Positions 1 to 6,367 of a stretch of DNA of 9,375 bases are shown piece after piece. A model generated the notes under the pieces. The model had not been told where the DNA came from, searched no databases, and saw only the letters and a list, made by a program, of their open reading frames with translations. Where the stretch lies: the NCBI GenBank assembly GCA_030634925.1, contig DAOVZV010000020.1:1-9375 (forward strand), in the 5' to 3' direction. Within the stretch, counting starts at the first letter, position 1. Each line of letters begins with the position of its first letter. A program made the translations under genes and the position numbers. Origin of the DNA: Sulfurovum sp. (GTDB lineage Bacteria > Campylobacterota > Campylobacteria > Campylobacterales > Sulfurovaceae).

Positions 1-479
1 GCTTCTTCTTGTGATTGTGCGATTATCACACCTTTTCCACCACATAATCCATCTGCTTTTACTACGATAGGAGCTTCGAGAGTCTCTATAAACTTATATG
101 CAACTTCAAGTGAATTAGTCTCTATATATTTAGCAGTTGGTACGCTATGACGAGCCAAGAAGTTCTTCATAAAGATTTTTGAACCCTCTAGTTGAGCAGC
201 CTTGGCAGATGGACCAAATATCACAAGCCCCCTACCCTCAAAAATATCTACAATACCATCAACCAAAGGAGCTTCAGGTCCTACTATGGTTAGAGAAATG
301 TGATTTTCTTCTACAAAATCAGCCAATTCATTGAAGTCTGTTATGTCTATGTTTGTACCTAGAGCGTCAGTAGCTCCATTGCCTGTAGAAAAGTATATCT
401 TATCTACACCCTCATCTTTAGTCAATGCCAAACCAATAGAGTATTCTCTACCACCTGCACCTATAATCAAAATATCCAT
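1..479 (-). CDS. purD: Phosphoribosylamine-glycine ligase (GAR synthetase), 5' part only
   Basis: PurD joins glycine to 5-phosphoribosylamine using ATP, the second step of de novo purine synthesis, in the cytoplasm. The visible 159 residues start MDILIIGAGGREYSIG, the N-terminal glycine-rich fold of this ATP-grasp enzyme. They continue with the strongly conserved TIVGPEAPLVDGIVD, FGPSAKAAQLEGSK and APIVVKADGLCGGKG stretches, in the order and spacing normal for the family. The C-terminal remainder (about 420 residues is usual for the family) lies beyond base 1. The ATG at 479-477 is preceded by GGAG at 490-487, a good ribosome binding site, and no longer start is needed because the family alignment begins here. 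The gene follows the candidate 6S RNA in the same direction and may be read from that promoter, since I see no strong terminator between them. Nothing looks broken. Confidence 0.96.
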   Translation of the reverse strand, partial: MDILIIGAGGREYSIGLALTKDEGVDKIYFSTGNGATDALGTNIDITDFNELADFVEENHISLTIVGPEAPLVDGIVDIFEGRGLVIFGPSAKAAQLEGSKIFMKNFLARHSVPTAKYIETNSLEVAYKFIETLEAPIVVKADGLCGGKGVIIAQSQEE

Positions 480-498
480 AAAACTCTCCAAAATAAAG

Positions 499-540
499 CC
501 AAAAGGGCGTTTGGTAGAGATAACAATTTATCACCACCAA
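499..540 (-). promoter_or_regulatory. Overlapping alternative hairpins between 6S RNA and purD
   Basis: Read leftward, TTGGT (540-536) and GATAA (532-528) can pair with TTATC (523-519) and ACCAA (515-511) around an ATTG loop and a 3-by-3 internal loop. The same CCAA (514-511) can instead pair, as CCAAA (514-510), with TTTGG (503-499), followed by a loosely T-rich stretch. The two hairpins exclude each other. The outer TTGG is also used by the closing stem of the RNA upstream. This may be the 3' processing or weak termination region of the 6S gene, or a purD leader element. The stems are short, so regulation is inference only. Confidence 0.35.
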
Positions 541-727
541 ATGCCCCGAGTGGGCGTTCTGTTTCAATCGGCCCGAATAAGCCAACAGTGTGGGAGTGAG
601 TCTATCTTTAGGGGTCAATATCTCGCAGACATAGTCAAACTCAAACGATAAAGACCACACACCGACACACTACAAGTCCCACCAAAATCAATGTTGGACC
701 ACAAATACAGTCGTCGCACCACTTAGG
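537..727 (-). ncRNA. ssrS: Probable 6S RNA (RNA polymerase-binding regulatory RNA)
   Basis: The 191 bases read leftward from a TATAAT box fold into one long rod. Stems in order, by eye: CC-t-AAGTG 727-720 with CATTTGG 543-537; CTGT 710-707 with ACAG 562-559; GGTCC 700-696 with GGGCC 574-570; a large open bubble, 695-683 against 589-575; GTGGGA 682-677 with TCCCAC 595-590; GTGTGTC 670-664 with GACTCAC 602-596 (one mismatch); GTCTTTA 655-649 with TAAAGAT 610-604; and an apical hairpin at 632-618. A closing stem, a central bubble of about 13 to 15 bases flanked by GC pairs, and a long terminal arm are the hallmarks of 6S RNA, which mimics an open promoter and holds the housekeeping RNA polymerase in stationary phase. 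Length also fits the usual 180-190. As I recall, epsilonproteobacterial 6S genes lie near purD, as here. The call rests on structure and context, not on remembered sequence. Confidence 0.75.
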
Positions 728-734
728 TTGAGAA

Positions 735-740
735 ATTATA
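735..740 (-). promoter_or_regulatory. -10 box of the 6S RNA promoter
   Basis: A perfect TATAAT lies on the minus strand, preceded by AAGA and a T/A-rich stretch, with no clear -35 box. It predicts a transcript start near 727, exactly where the closing stem of the RNA rod begins. That agreement between promoter and fold supports both. About 63 bp separate it from the ruvX stop codon. Confidence 0.65.
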
Positions 741-803
741 TCTTATTTGTGATTAGAGGTTAGTATGAGATTAATTATTTAGTAGATTTTAGATGGTATA
801 GAC

Positions 804-1193
804 TCATAATGTGCCTAGATACCTCTCTAGTATAATTTTTGAAGCAATTGAGTCTATTTTACCATCTTTTTTGTGTTTGAATATACCTTTTGTTAGCTCT
901 TTGGCTTCTACACTTGAATTTTGTTCATCTTGGTATATTACAGGGATAGTAAGTTCCAAAAGAGATACAAAATGTTCTATTCTTCTTTGCATCTCTTCTG
1001 AATTATCTGCATCTTTGGGTAATCCAACTATGAGTTTGTCTATCTCCCACTCTTTGAGAAAGATATTGACATCTCTACTAGCTTGATTACGATTTTTGCG
1101 AAATATCGCATTTTGTGGGATGACGATATTGCCATCTAAGCAGATGGCTACACCTATTCTTTTGAGTCCCACATCAATACTTGCTAGTTTCAT
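804..1193 (-). CDS. ruvX: YqgF/RuvX family RNase H-fold nuclease (putative Holliday junction resolvase or pre-16S rRNA nuclease)
   Basis: This 129-residue protein has the complete YqgF signature: SIDVGLKRIGVA with D7 at the N-terminus, LIVGLP at 54-59, YQDEQNSSVEA with D89/E90, and KIDSIASKIILERYL with D114 near the end. The acidic residues sit where the RNase H-like active site requires them, and the length is normal or slightly short for the family (about 130-140). Family members mature the 5' end of 16S rRNA in Escherichia coli and have also been described as Holliday junction resolvases; sequence alone does not decide which applies. The ATG at 1193 lies 3 bases after the stop of the upstream gene. 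An AGAAGA stretch within that gene's last codons can serve as ribosome binding site, so the two are probably translated together. No obvious hairpin terminator follows the TGA stop. Confidence 0.92.
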   Translation of the reverse strand: MKLASIDVGLKRIGVAICLDGNIVIPQNAIFRKNRNQASRDVNIFLKEWEIDKLIVGLPKDADNSEEMQRRIEHFVSLLELTIPVIYQDEQNSSVEAKELTKGIFKHKKDGKIDSIASKIILERYLGTL

Positions 1194-1196
1194 ATA

Positions 1197-2039
1197 TTAT
1201 CTTCTATGGTCTCTATTTGGTCTAACTCTTCTTTTTGGTTGTCCTCTTAGTCTATCTCTATATGAATAAGACCTATTATATCTATAAAATCTGCCATCTA
1301 TTCGGTATCCTCTTTTGGTAAATCTACCGTAATGTCGTCCTCTATTATCATAAAATGTATTTTGCATTCTTCTTATCTTGCGTCTCTCTCGTTTTGCTCT
1401 TCTCTCTCTTTTTTCTTTTAGTCTAGCTTTTTCTACTCTTCTCTCTACTTCTTTTTCTATTTGGGCTTTTTCTTCTCTATCTATTCTCTTTTGTTCTTCT
1501 CTAATTTTTCTCTCTCTATCTGCCTCATCTAATCTCTTTCTCTCTCTTATCTTTACTTCTTTTTCTATCTTATCTTGTTTTATTCTCTCTTTTATTACTT
1601 CATCTTCTAAAGCTCGTTCTCTCTCTTTGATTATATTATCTCTCTCTATTTCTCTCTCTCTTAGTTTCTCTCTTACTTTATACTCTTTTCTCTCTTTTTC
1701 AACTCTTTTTTTATCTCTCTCTTCTCTCTCTCTTCTCTCTACTTCCCTATTGATTTTATTCTCTCTATCTATCTTATCTTTTCTCTCTTTTTGAGCATCT
1801 CTCTTCTCTTGTTCTCTCTTTTTTATTCTTCTTTCTATCTCTCGTTCTATCTCTATCTCATCTTGTGAATATCTATCTTTTTCTGTATAATCACTGCTTC
1901 TAGGGTAAGTTGGATATTTATAAGAGTCTTGTATCTTCTGATAATACTCTCTTTGTTCTCTGTCGCTTGAAGTATCTGCATAAGTAGCGATACTAAATAC
2001 TAGTGTAAGCCCAATAATCTGTGTAAGTGTCTTCATCAT
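1197..2039 (-). CDS. Exported Glu/Arg/Lys-rich long-helix protein, function unknown
   Basis: I do not recognise this 280-residue protein. It opens with a clear signal peptide (hydrophobic about 5-18, likely cleavage after TYA at 19-21), so it should reach the periplasm. A short Tyr/Ser/Pro linker (about 32-58) leads into roughly 165 residues (60-225) made almost only of E, R, K and D with scattered I, V and L. This pattern is typical of a single stable alpha helix or a highly charged coiled coil. The tail (226-280) is Arg/Tyr/Gly-rich, with RGRHYGRFTKRGY and YNRSYSYRDRLRG, and very basic. There is no Cys and no Trp. Two ATGs stand in tandem; an AGGA at 2047-2044 is 4 bases before the first and 7 before the second (2036), so the second may be the real start. 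A -10 box at 2071-2066 suggests it heads a unit with ruvX. Database hits to coiled-coil proteins would be composition-driven and should be distrusted. Confidence 0.8.
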   Translation of the reverse strand: MMKTLTQIIGLTLVFSIATYADTSSDREQREYYQKIQDSYKYPTYPRSSDYTEKDRYSQDEIEIEREIERRIKKREQEKRDAQKERKDKIDRENKINREVERREREERDKKRVEKERKEYKVREKLREREIERDNIIKERERALEDEVIKERIKQDKIEKEVKIRERKRLDEADRERKIREEQKRIDREEKAQIEKEVERRVEKARLKEKRERRAKRERRKIRRMQNTFYDNRGRHYGRFTKRGYRIDGRFYRYNRSYSYRDRLRGQPKRRVRPNRDHRR

Positions 2040-2065
2040 CTATTCCTTTTTGGTTTATTTACGAA

Positions 2066-2071
2066 ATTATA
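2066..2071 (-). promoter_or_regulatory. Probable -10 box for the charged-helix gene and ruvX
   Basis: TATAAT on the minus strand inside a T/A-rich stretch, between the nlpC stop (2109) and the start of the next gene (2039). It predicts a transcript start near 2059 and a 5' leader of about 20 bases that includes the AGGA ribosome binding site. No convincing -35 box is present. Confidence 0.5.
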
Positions 2072-2108
2072 AATTAACTTTGTGTATATATCGTGAAGAT
2101 AAAATCAT

Positions 2109-2702
2109 CTATAGCAAATCATCACTATAGAGTTTTTTTATCGCTTCTGATTGATTTGGTTTCCATGTTTTCATACTTTTTTGTATCACTTTTTTCTGTG
2201 GTAGATACCTCCTACATGCCTTTAATCTCTTTTGATAATATTTGGACGCATATAGATTGGAATACTCTATCTCATAATTACTAGTACTAGCATGAGTAAA
2301 CCAACCATTTCCCACATACATCCCCACATGAGTTATCTTTCCTTTTGGTCTTTTGTCTGTATCGAAGAATATCAAGTCACCATATAGCAAATCAGTCATT
2401 TCGACTTTTTGTCCTTGTTTGGCTTGATGTCTAGCTACTCTTGGTATGGTGATGCCCATACTACCATACATATAATAGGTAAATCCTGAACAATCAAAAT
2501 AATTAGGTCCCTCTTCAGCCCATACATAAGGTCTCCCCTGAAGCTTCTTGACCATTTTGGATAGATTTTTCTTGGTTGCTTTATATTTTACTTTTGGTTT
2601 TATTATCTTGTAGTCTGGATTTTTGGGATGAGGAGATGGTTTACATCCACTTATCATCGACACCAATACCATAGCCGATATTATATAAATCAAATTTCTC
2701 AT
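2109..2702 (-). CDS. NlpC/P60 family cell-wall peptidase lipoprotein
   Basis: NlpC/P60 enzymes are cysteine peptidases that cut peptidoglycan stem peptides, usually at D-Glu/diaminopimelate bonds. This 197-residue protein has a lipoprotein signal peptide ending in the lipobox ISGC (C20), so it should be lipid-anchored in the envelope. After a Lys/Pro-rich linker (21-45) comes the catalytic domain: GRPYVWAEEGPNYFDCSGF with nucleophile C71, YGDLIFFDT at 107-115, and THVGMYVGNGWFTHAS with H125 as catalytic base and H137 as probable third residue. All key residues are intact. The basic tail after about 157 lies outside the core domain. Its ATG overlaps the queA stop in an ATGA, and no good ribosome binding site precedes it, so translation probably depends on queA ribosomes. 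It is the last gene of the tatB-tatC-queA-nlpC unit. The substrate bond is inferred from the family. Confidence 0.92.
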   Translation of the reverse strand: MRNLIYIISAMVLVSMISGCKPSPHPKNPDYKIIKPKVKYKATKKNLSKMVKKLQGRPYVWAEEGPNYFDCSGFTYYMYGSMGITIPRVARHQAKQGQKVEMTDLLYGDLIFFDTDKRPKGKITHVGMYVGNGWFTHASTSNYEIEYSNLYASKYYQKRLKACRRYLPQKKVIQKSMKTWKPNQSEAIKKLYSDDLL

Positions 2703-3739
2703 AATATCAACATCGCATCCCCATAAGAGAAAAATCTATAATCTCTCTTTATGGCTTCTTGATATAATTCCATAGTCTTCTCTCTACCTACAAATGATGA
2801 TACTAACATAATCAGAGTACTTTTTGGTAGGTGAAAATTGGTAAGTAGATGTGTAACTCTTTTGGGTAAGTTTGATGGATTTAAAAACAAATCACACTCT
2901 CCTTGTCTTTGGTTTGTTCTAGCATAATACTCTATTGTCCTTGTAACAGTTGTACCTATAGCCAATATATCTTTGGGACTATCTATAGCTTGTGATGACT
3001 CATCAGAAATATCAAAATACTCCGAGTGCATTGGGTGGTCTAATATCTCTTTGGCATCTACTGGCTTAAATGTACCAGCTCCTACATGTAGAGTAACTCT
3101 ATGTGTATCGTGTCTATCTTCTAGCTTTGCAAATAGTTCAGGAGTGAAGTGCAAAGAGGCTGTAGGTGCTGCGACTGCTCCTGCATTTTGGGCAAATAGT
3201 GTCTGATAATCTACCTCATCATCACTATTGTCATCTCTTTGGATATATGGAGGCAATGGGATATGTCCTATCTTGTCAAGTACTATCACAAGTTCTTCAA
3301 ATCTAATATCCTCTCCTCTATGACTAAATGATACAACCCTAGAACCATCCTCATTGAGTCTAAGAACTTTACAACAAAGCTCATCTTCAAATATCAGTTC
3401 CATACCTATCGTCACTTTACCTCTTATAAGTACAAGAGACTCCATAGCATCTATTGGTTTATTAAATAATAACTCTATCTTTCCACCACTAGGCTTATGT
3501 CCAAATAGTCTAGCTTTGATAACTTTTGTATCATTGATAAATATACTACACTCTTTTGGTACAAACTCTAGTAGATGCTTGAAAGATGTATGTGTAATCT
3601 CTTCTGTTTTTCTATTATATACAAGTAATTTTGCCTCGTCTCTTGGGTGTACAGGAGTCGTAGCTATCATCTCTGTAGGAAGAGTATAATCATAACTATC
3701 TGTAAGAGTATCTACACCTAACTCAATTTTCATCATCAT
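2699..3739 (-). CDS. queA: S-adenosylmethionine:tRNA ribosyltransferase-isomerase
   Basis: QueA moves the ribosyl part of S-adenosylmethionine onto preQ1 in tRNA, giving epoxyqueuosine, the penultimate queuosine intermediate at the wobble position. Characteristic stretches occur in order: DYTLPTEMIATTPVHPRDEAKLLV, read here as DYTLPTEMIA then HPRDEAKLLV; INDTKVIKARLFG; GAVAAPTASLHF; TLHVGAGTFKPV; GTTVTRTIEYY; TNFHLPKSTLIMLVSSF; and the C-terminal YRFFSYGDAMLIL. Length from this start is 346 residues, normal for the family. The open frame extends 17 codons further upstream, but that part lies inside tatC and resembles no QueA. Three ATGs in a row (3739, 3736, 3733) are possible starts and overlap the tatC stop at 3725-3723. 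The ribosome binding site is weak (GAAGAAG), which points to translational coupling with tatC. Downstream it overlaps nlpC by four bases. Confidence 0.95.
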   Translation of the reverse strand: MMMKIELGVDTLTDSYDYTLPTEMIATTPVHPRDEAKLLVYNRKTEEITHTSFKHLLEFVPKECSIFINDTKVIKARLFGHKPSGGKIELLFNKPIDAMESLVLIRGKVTIGMELIFEDELCCKVLRLNEDGSRVVSFSHRGEDIRFEELVIVLDKIGHIPLPPYIQRDDNSDDEVDYQTLFAQNAGAVAAPTASLHFTPELFAKLEDRHDTHRVTLHVGAGTFKPVDAKEILDHPMHSEYFDISDESSQAIDSPKDILAIGTTVTRTIEYYARTNQRQGECDLFLNPSNLPKRVTHLLTNFHLPKSTLIMLVSSFVGREKTMELYQEAIKRDYRFFSYGDAMLIL

Positions 3740-4481
3740 CTTCTTCGATATGTGGATTGACCATACGCACGATATATATAGATATACCATACAATATTAT
3801 CAGAGGTATCGCCATTAGTAACTGTGTCAATACATCAGGAGGAGTCAGCAACGCAGCAAGTACAAATATCATAAGCACTGCGTATTTAAAAAAGTCTTTG
3901 AGTGTCTTATCAGTTACAAGCCCCCACAGTGCCAAAAAGTATGCAAATACAGGAAGCTCAAAAGCGATACCAAAGCCCATCATAATCTTGGTAAAAAATC
4001 CAACATAATCTTCTATATTGATAAGAGGAGTATAGAGGAATGAACCAAATGTAATCAAAAACTGAAATCCAAAAGGTGTGACGATATAATAGGCAAACGA
4101 AACACCCACAAAGAACATCACAGAACCACCAACTACAAAAGGAATAACCATTTTCTTTTCATTGTTGTACAATCCTGGGGCTATAAATAACCAAATCTGA
4201 TATAAAATAAACGGCATAGCACCCAAAAGAGCTGCAAAGAATGATACTTTGATAGCTACAAAAAATGCTCCTCCGACTTGATGAGTAGTTACCATTCCAT
4301 CGGATGCTTTTTTGGATATTTGTGCTACTTGTTCTAGTGCCTCATTTAGAGGTGCTGTTATCCACTCTAGTAGTGCCTCATGAAATGTAAAAGCAACGAT
4401 AAAAGCCAAAAATACAGACAATACAGACAATCCCAATCTCTTGCGAAGCTCTATAAGGTGTGGTCTAATATTACTAAACAT
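3723..4481 (-). CDS. tatC: Twin-arginine translocase subunit TatC
   Basis: TatC is the six-helix inner-membrane core of the Tat system, which exports folded proteins, many carrying cofactors, and recognises the twin-arginine signal peptide. The 252-residue sequence carries the family marks: HLIELRKRL at 8-16, YQIWLFIAPGLY at 94-105 followed by E108, FGIAFELPVF with E175, and the LTPPD motif at 212-216. The conserved glutamates used for signal-peptide binding are present. The C-terminus is short and acidic (EEDDDEN). The start overlaps the end of tatB by eight bases and has AGAGGA at 4492-4487 as ribosome binding site. Its stop overlaps the queA start region. TatB lies directly upstream, so the receptor complex is encoded together; a TatA gene is not in this window and would have to lie elsewhere. 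Confidence 0.97.
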   Translation of the reverse strand: MFSNIRPHLIELRKRLGLSVLSVFLAFIVAFTFHEALLEWITAPLNEALEQVAQISKKASDGMVTTHQVGGAFFVAIKVSFFAALLGAMPFILYQIWLFIAPGLYNNEKKMVIPFVVGGSVMFFVGVSFAYYIVTPFGFQFLITFGSFLYTPLINIEDYVGFFTKIMMGFGIAFELPVFAYFLALWGLVTDKTLKDFFKYAVLMIFVLAALLTPPDVLTQLLMAIPLIILYGISIYIVRMVNPHIEEDDDEN

Positions 4482-4902
4482 CTTTATCCTCTTTTTTCTT
4501 TTTTATCAATGTTATATTATCATTTTTGGGTTCTACTTGTGTAGTGATTGGCTCATCTTTTATCTCTGATGGAGCTAGTGCATAGGGGTCTTTTTTGGGT
4601 GGAGATGATGGCGTTGGAGTCTCATAGCTTATATCCTCAAAATCATCAAAGTTGATATTTTTGAAGTTTCTAAGCTCATCTGTAGCATCATCTAACTGCT
4701 TTTTATAGCTCAACGCTTCTTCTTTGAGGTCTTCTATCTTTAGCTCCTCTTCTATAGAACTTTTTGCGTCTCCTACACTCTTTTTAACACCCTTGATAAA
4801 CTTAGCCACATCTACAAAAGCTTGTGGTAATTTATCTGGACCTAAAAACAGTATAGCAACAATAGAGATAAGAAGTAACTCGGGAAAGCCGATACCAAAC
4901 AT
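4474..4902 (-). CDS. tatB: Twin-arginine translocase subunit TatB
   Basis: TatB pairs with TatC to form the signal-peptide receptor of the Tat export system in the inner membrane. The 142-residue protein has the expected layout: MFGIGFPELLLISIVAILFL with the conserved membrane glutamate E8, the short GP hinge (LGPDKLP at 20-26), an amphipathic helix to about residue 60, then a variable, charged and partly disordered tail rich in D, E, P and K. The F-P-E start and the long charged tail fit TatB better than TatA, which is usually shorter, and the position directly before tatC agrees. The ATG at 4902 is preceded by AAAGG at 4914-4910 with a spacer of seven. It is the first gene of the overlapping tatB-tatC-queA-nlpC unit. 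Confidence 0.93.
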   Translation of the reverse strand: MFGIGFPELLLISIVAILFLGPDKLPQAFVDVAKFIKGVKKSVGDAKSSIEEELKIEDLKEEALSYKKQLDDATDELRNFKNINFDDFEDISYETPTPSSPPKKDPYALAPSEIKDEPITTQVEPKNDNITLIKKKKEDKDV

Positions 4903-4928
4903 TAGTCTGCCTTTAATTTAATTGTGTC

Positions 4929-4934
4929 ATTTTA
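4929..4934 (-). promoter_or_regulatory. Possible -10 box for the tatB-tatC-queA-nlpC unit
   Basis: The 62-base gap between the antiporter gene and tatB contains TGATAAAAT on the minus strand after a run of six T, a fair epsilonproteobacterial -10 region with TAAAAT as core. It would start transcription close to the tatB ribosome binding site. No hairpin terminator for the upstream antiporter gene is visible in the gap, so read-through from it is also possible. Confidence 0.35.
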
Positions 4935-4964
4935 TCAAAAAATCCTAAAATGTACTGTATAATC

Positions 4965-6272
4965 TTAGTTCTTGAAAATAGTTATACTCTCTTCTTGCTT
5001 GATAAATGTAAAATATACCCACAATACACTACCATATACAAATATAGACATCATCACAACACCAGTTGTCACTACTTCAAAAAACTCTTTGTACTCAAAT
5101 GAGTCTGGTATCATGTGGACAAGGATAATAGACAAAGCCCCTTTCATCCCAGAAAATGTAAGTATAAACCAACCCTCTATACCCACTGGAGATATATGCT
5201 TTGTAGAGTCTCCAATAAATGCAAATTTCGCCATAGATGTAGCTCTGATTAGTGTAGTGATACCAAACATTATCAATATCTCTACTCTATACTCCCAAAG
5301 CTTATCTAGGCTAACCATCTCTGCTAGTACAAAGAATATCATTACAGCTGCGATATATCCAAACTCTTTTGCCATCTCATATATATACTCTAGTCTATCT
5401 TTGGTAGTAGTAGTGATACCACCCAAACGCAATTTACGCATAAAACTCTTTGATTTTTTGCTATCTGTCTCTTCTGTAGCTTGAATATCCATATCTATCC
5501 ACGCCTTTGTAGCGATGATAGCTGTGATGAGAGTTAGGATACCACTGATATGCATATACTCTGCTATCACATAAGCCAAATACGCTTCTACCACAAAAGT
5601 AAAGAACTCTCCTCTCTTGTCTGATAATAGCTTCATCAGCATATAAAAGACAAAACCCAATACCAAACCAATACCAATACTCATAGCAAATACTCTCAAC
5701 GCATCAAGCAAAGCACCCACACCATCTATCTCACCACTTATCATCCACGGCAATCCAATAAAGAAAAACGCAATAACAGCCGTAGCATCATTACCCAAAG
5801 ACTCACCCTCTATCAAGACCTTGATATGATGACTAATACCAGTAAACCTAGACAATATAGACTGCACACTCACAGCATCTGTAGCCATATTGATAGCAAA
5901 CAAAGAGACATAAGCCCCCAGACTAAGCCCCTCAAATATACCTAGATAATACATACTAGCACCAGCACTAATAGACAATGCCACAGCCACAACTGCTAGA
6001 TAAAATATATCCCAGCTATATTTGAGAATATCCATATAATGCAGATGCAAAGCATCCCCCATAAATATCAGAGGAATACAAAATAGTATAATACTATCAA
6101 AGTACAATTTCATATCTATAGGAACAGCCATAGGTACATAAGTATATATAGTATAAGAGCCTATAAGTAATAAAAAGACCGATGGTATCTTGAGCTTTTT
6201 GGCTATAGCGTCTGAAATAACTACAAGCCCCAATATAGTAATAAGTATAATCTCTGGTGCAAAACTGTGCAT
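4965..6272 (-). CDS. CPA1-family Na+/H+ antiporter (NhaP type)
   Basis: This 435-residue inner-membrane protein is almost entirely hydrophobic helices and carries the signatures of cation/proton antiporter family 1. These are ATDAVSVQSIL at 130-140 (the TD motif of the unwound helix), EGESLGNDATAVI at 155-167 with the N161-D162 pair typical of electroneutral exchangers, HISGILTLITAIIA at 241-254, and SGMKGALSIILVHMIP at 374-389. It probably expels Na+ (or K+) in exchange for protons to control cytoplasmic pH and sodium. A charged loop at about 256-297 is likely cytoplasmic. The usual proline after TD is alanine (A133), a mild deviation. The start at 6272 has a good GAGGA ribosome binding site and a TATAAT at 6309-6304. 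There is no long cytoplasmic regulatory tail. The gene diverges from the histidine kinase gene. The transported ion cannot be fixed from sequence. Confidence 0.92.
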   Translation of the reverse strand: MHSFAPEIILITILGLVVISDAIAKKLKIPSVFLLLIGSYTIYTYVPMAVPIDMKLYFDSIILFCIPLIFMGDALHLHYMDILKYSWDIFYLAVVAVALSISAGASMYYLGIFEGLSLGAYVSLFAINMATDAVSVQSILSRFTGISHHIKVLIEGESLGNDATAVIAFFFIGLPWMISGEIDGVGALLDALRVFAMSIGIGLVLGFVFYMLMKLLSDKRGEFFTFVVEAYLAYVIAEYMHISGILTLITAIIATKAWIDMDIQATEETDSKKSKSFMRKLRLGGITTTTKDRLEYIYEMAKEFGYIAAVMIFFVLAEMVSLDKLWEYRVEILIMFGITTLIRATSMAKFAFIGDSTKHISPVGIEGWFILTFSGMKGALSIILVHMIPDSFEYKEFFEVVTTGVVMMSIFVYGSVLWVYFTFIKQEESITIFKN

Positions 6273-6303
6273 ATAATCCTCTTTGTGTATAGTTTAGATA
6301 GAA

Positions 6304-6309
6304 ATTATA
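6304..6309 (-). promoter_or_regulatory. -10 box of the antiporter promoter
   Basis: Perfect TATAAT on the minus strand, predicting a start near 6297 and a leader of about 25 bases with GAGGA before the ATG at 6272. The position where its -35 contact would fall (about 6327-6332) overlaps the -10 box of the divergent kinase promoter. Confidence 0.6.
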
Positions 6310-6322
6310 TCAAAAAACAAGG

Positions 6323-6328
6323 TATAAT
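6323..6328 (+). promoter_or_regulatory. -10 box of the histidine kinase promoter
   Basis: Perfect TATAAT on the plus strand, preceded by an A-rich stretch, predicting a start near 6335 and a leader of about 33 bases. The ribosome binding site before the ATG at 6368 is weak (AAAAGA). Its upstream half overlaps the antiporter promoter. Confidence 0.6.
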
Positions 6329-6367
6329 TACACTATATATAAACTAAAGTCAAATAAAAGATATATT

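Noticed and set aside
331..660. Open frames on both strands across the purD start and the 6S region (331-651 plus, 448-660 minus)
   Set aside because: They overlap purD or the RNA rod, have no recognisable domain, and the RNA structure with its promoter explains the sequence better.
582..697. Alternative stem CCAACA 697-692 with TGTTGG 587-582, and GGTGGG 683-678 with CCCACT 554-549
   Set aside because: Each is possible locally, but neither gives as many nested stems as the chosen rod. The first could still form inside the central bubble as a switch.
537..727. RNase P RNA or tmRNA instead of 6S RNA
   Set aside because: ACAGAAC and GGCTTAT look like RNase P elements but come in the wrong order, the GAGGAAAGTCC-type core is absent, and there is no tRNA-like end or tag frame as in tmRNA.
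741..803. Rho-independent terminator after ruvX
   Set aside because: The gap is AT-rich but I found no GC stem followed by a T run on the minus strand.
1378..1794. Plus-strand frame that reads as a Ser/Leu/Phe-rich, membrane-like protein
   Set aside because: It is the complement of the E/R/K codons of the charged helix. Low complexity on the opposite strand creates a false hydrophobic protein.
3740..3790. A 17-residue N-terminal extension of QueA
   Set aside because: It lies wholly inside tatC, matches no QueA N-terminus, and the start at 3733-3739 gives the normal length.
4972..5484. Plus-strand frame of 170 codons opposite the antiporter gene
   Set aside because: The antiporter frame shows all family motifs; the antisense frame has no domain and no ribosome binding site.
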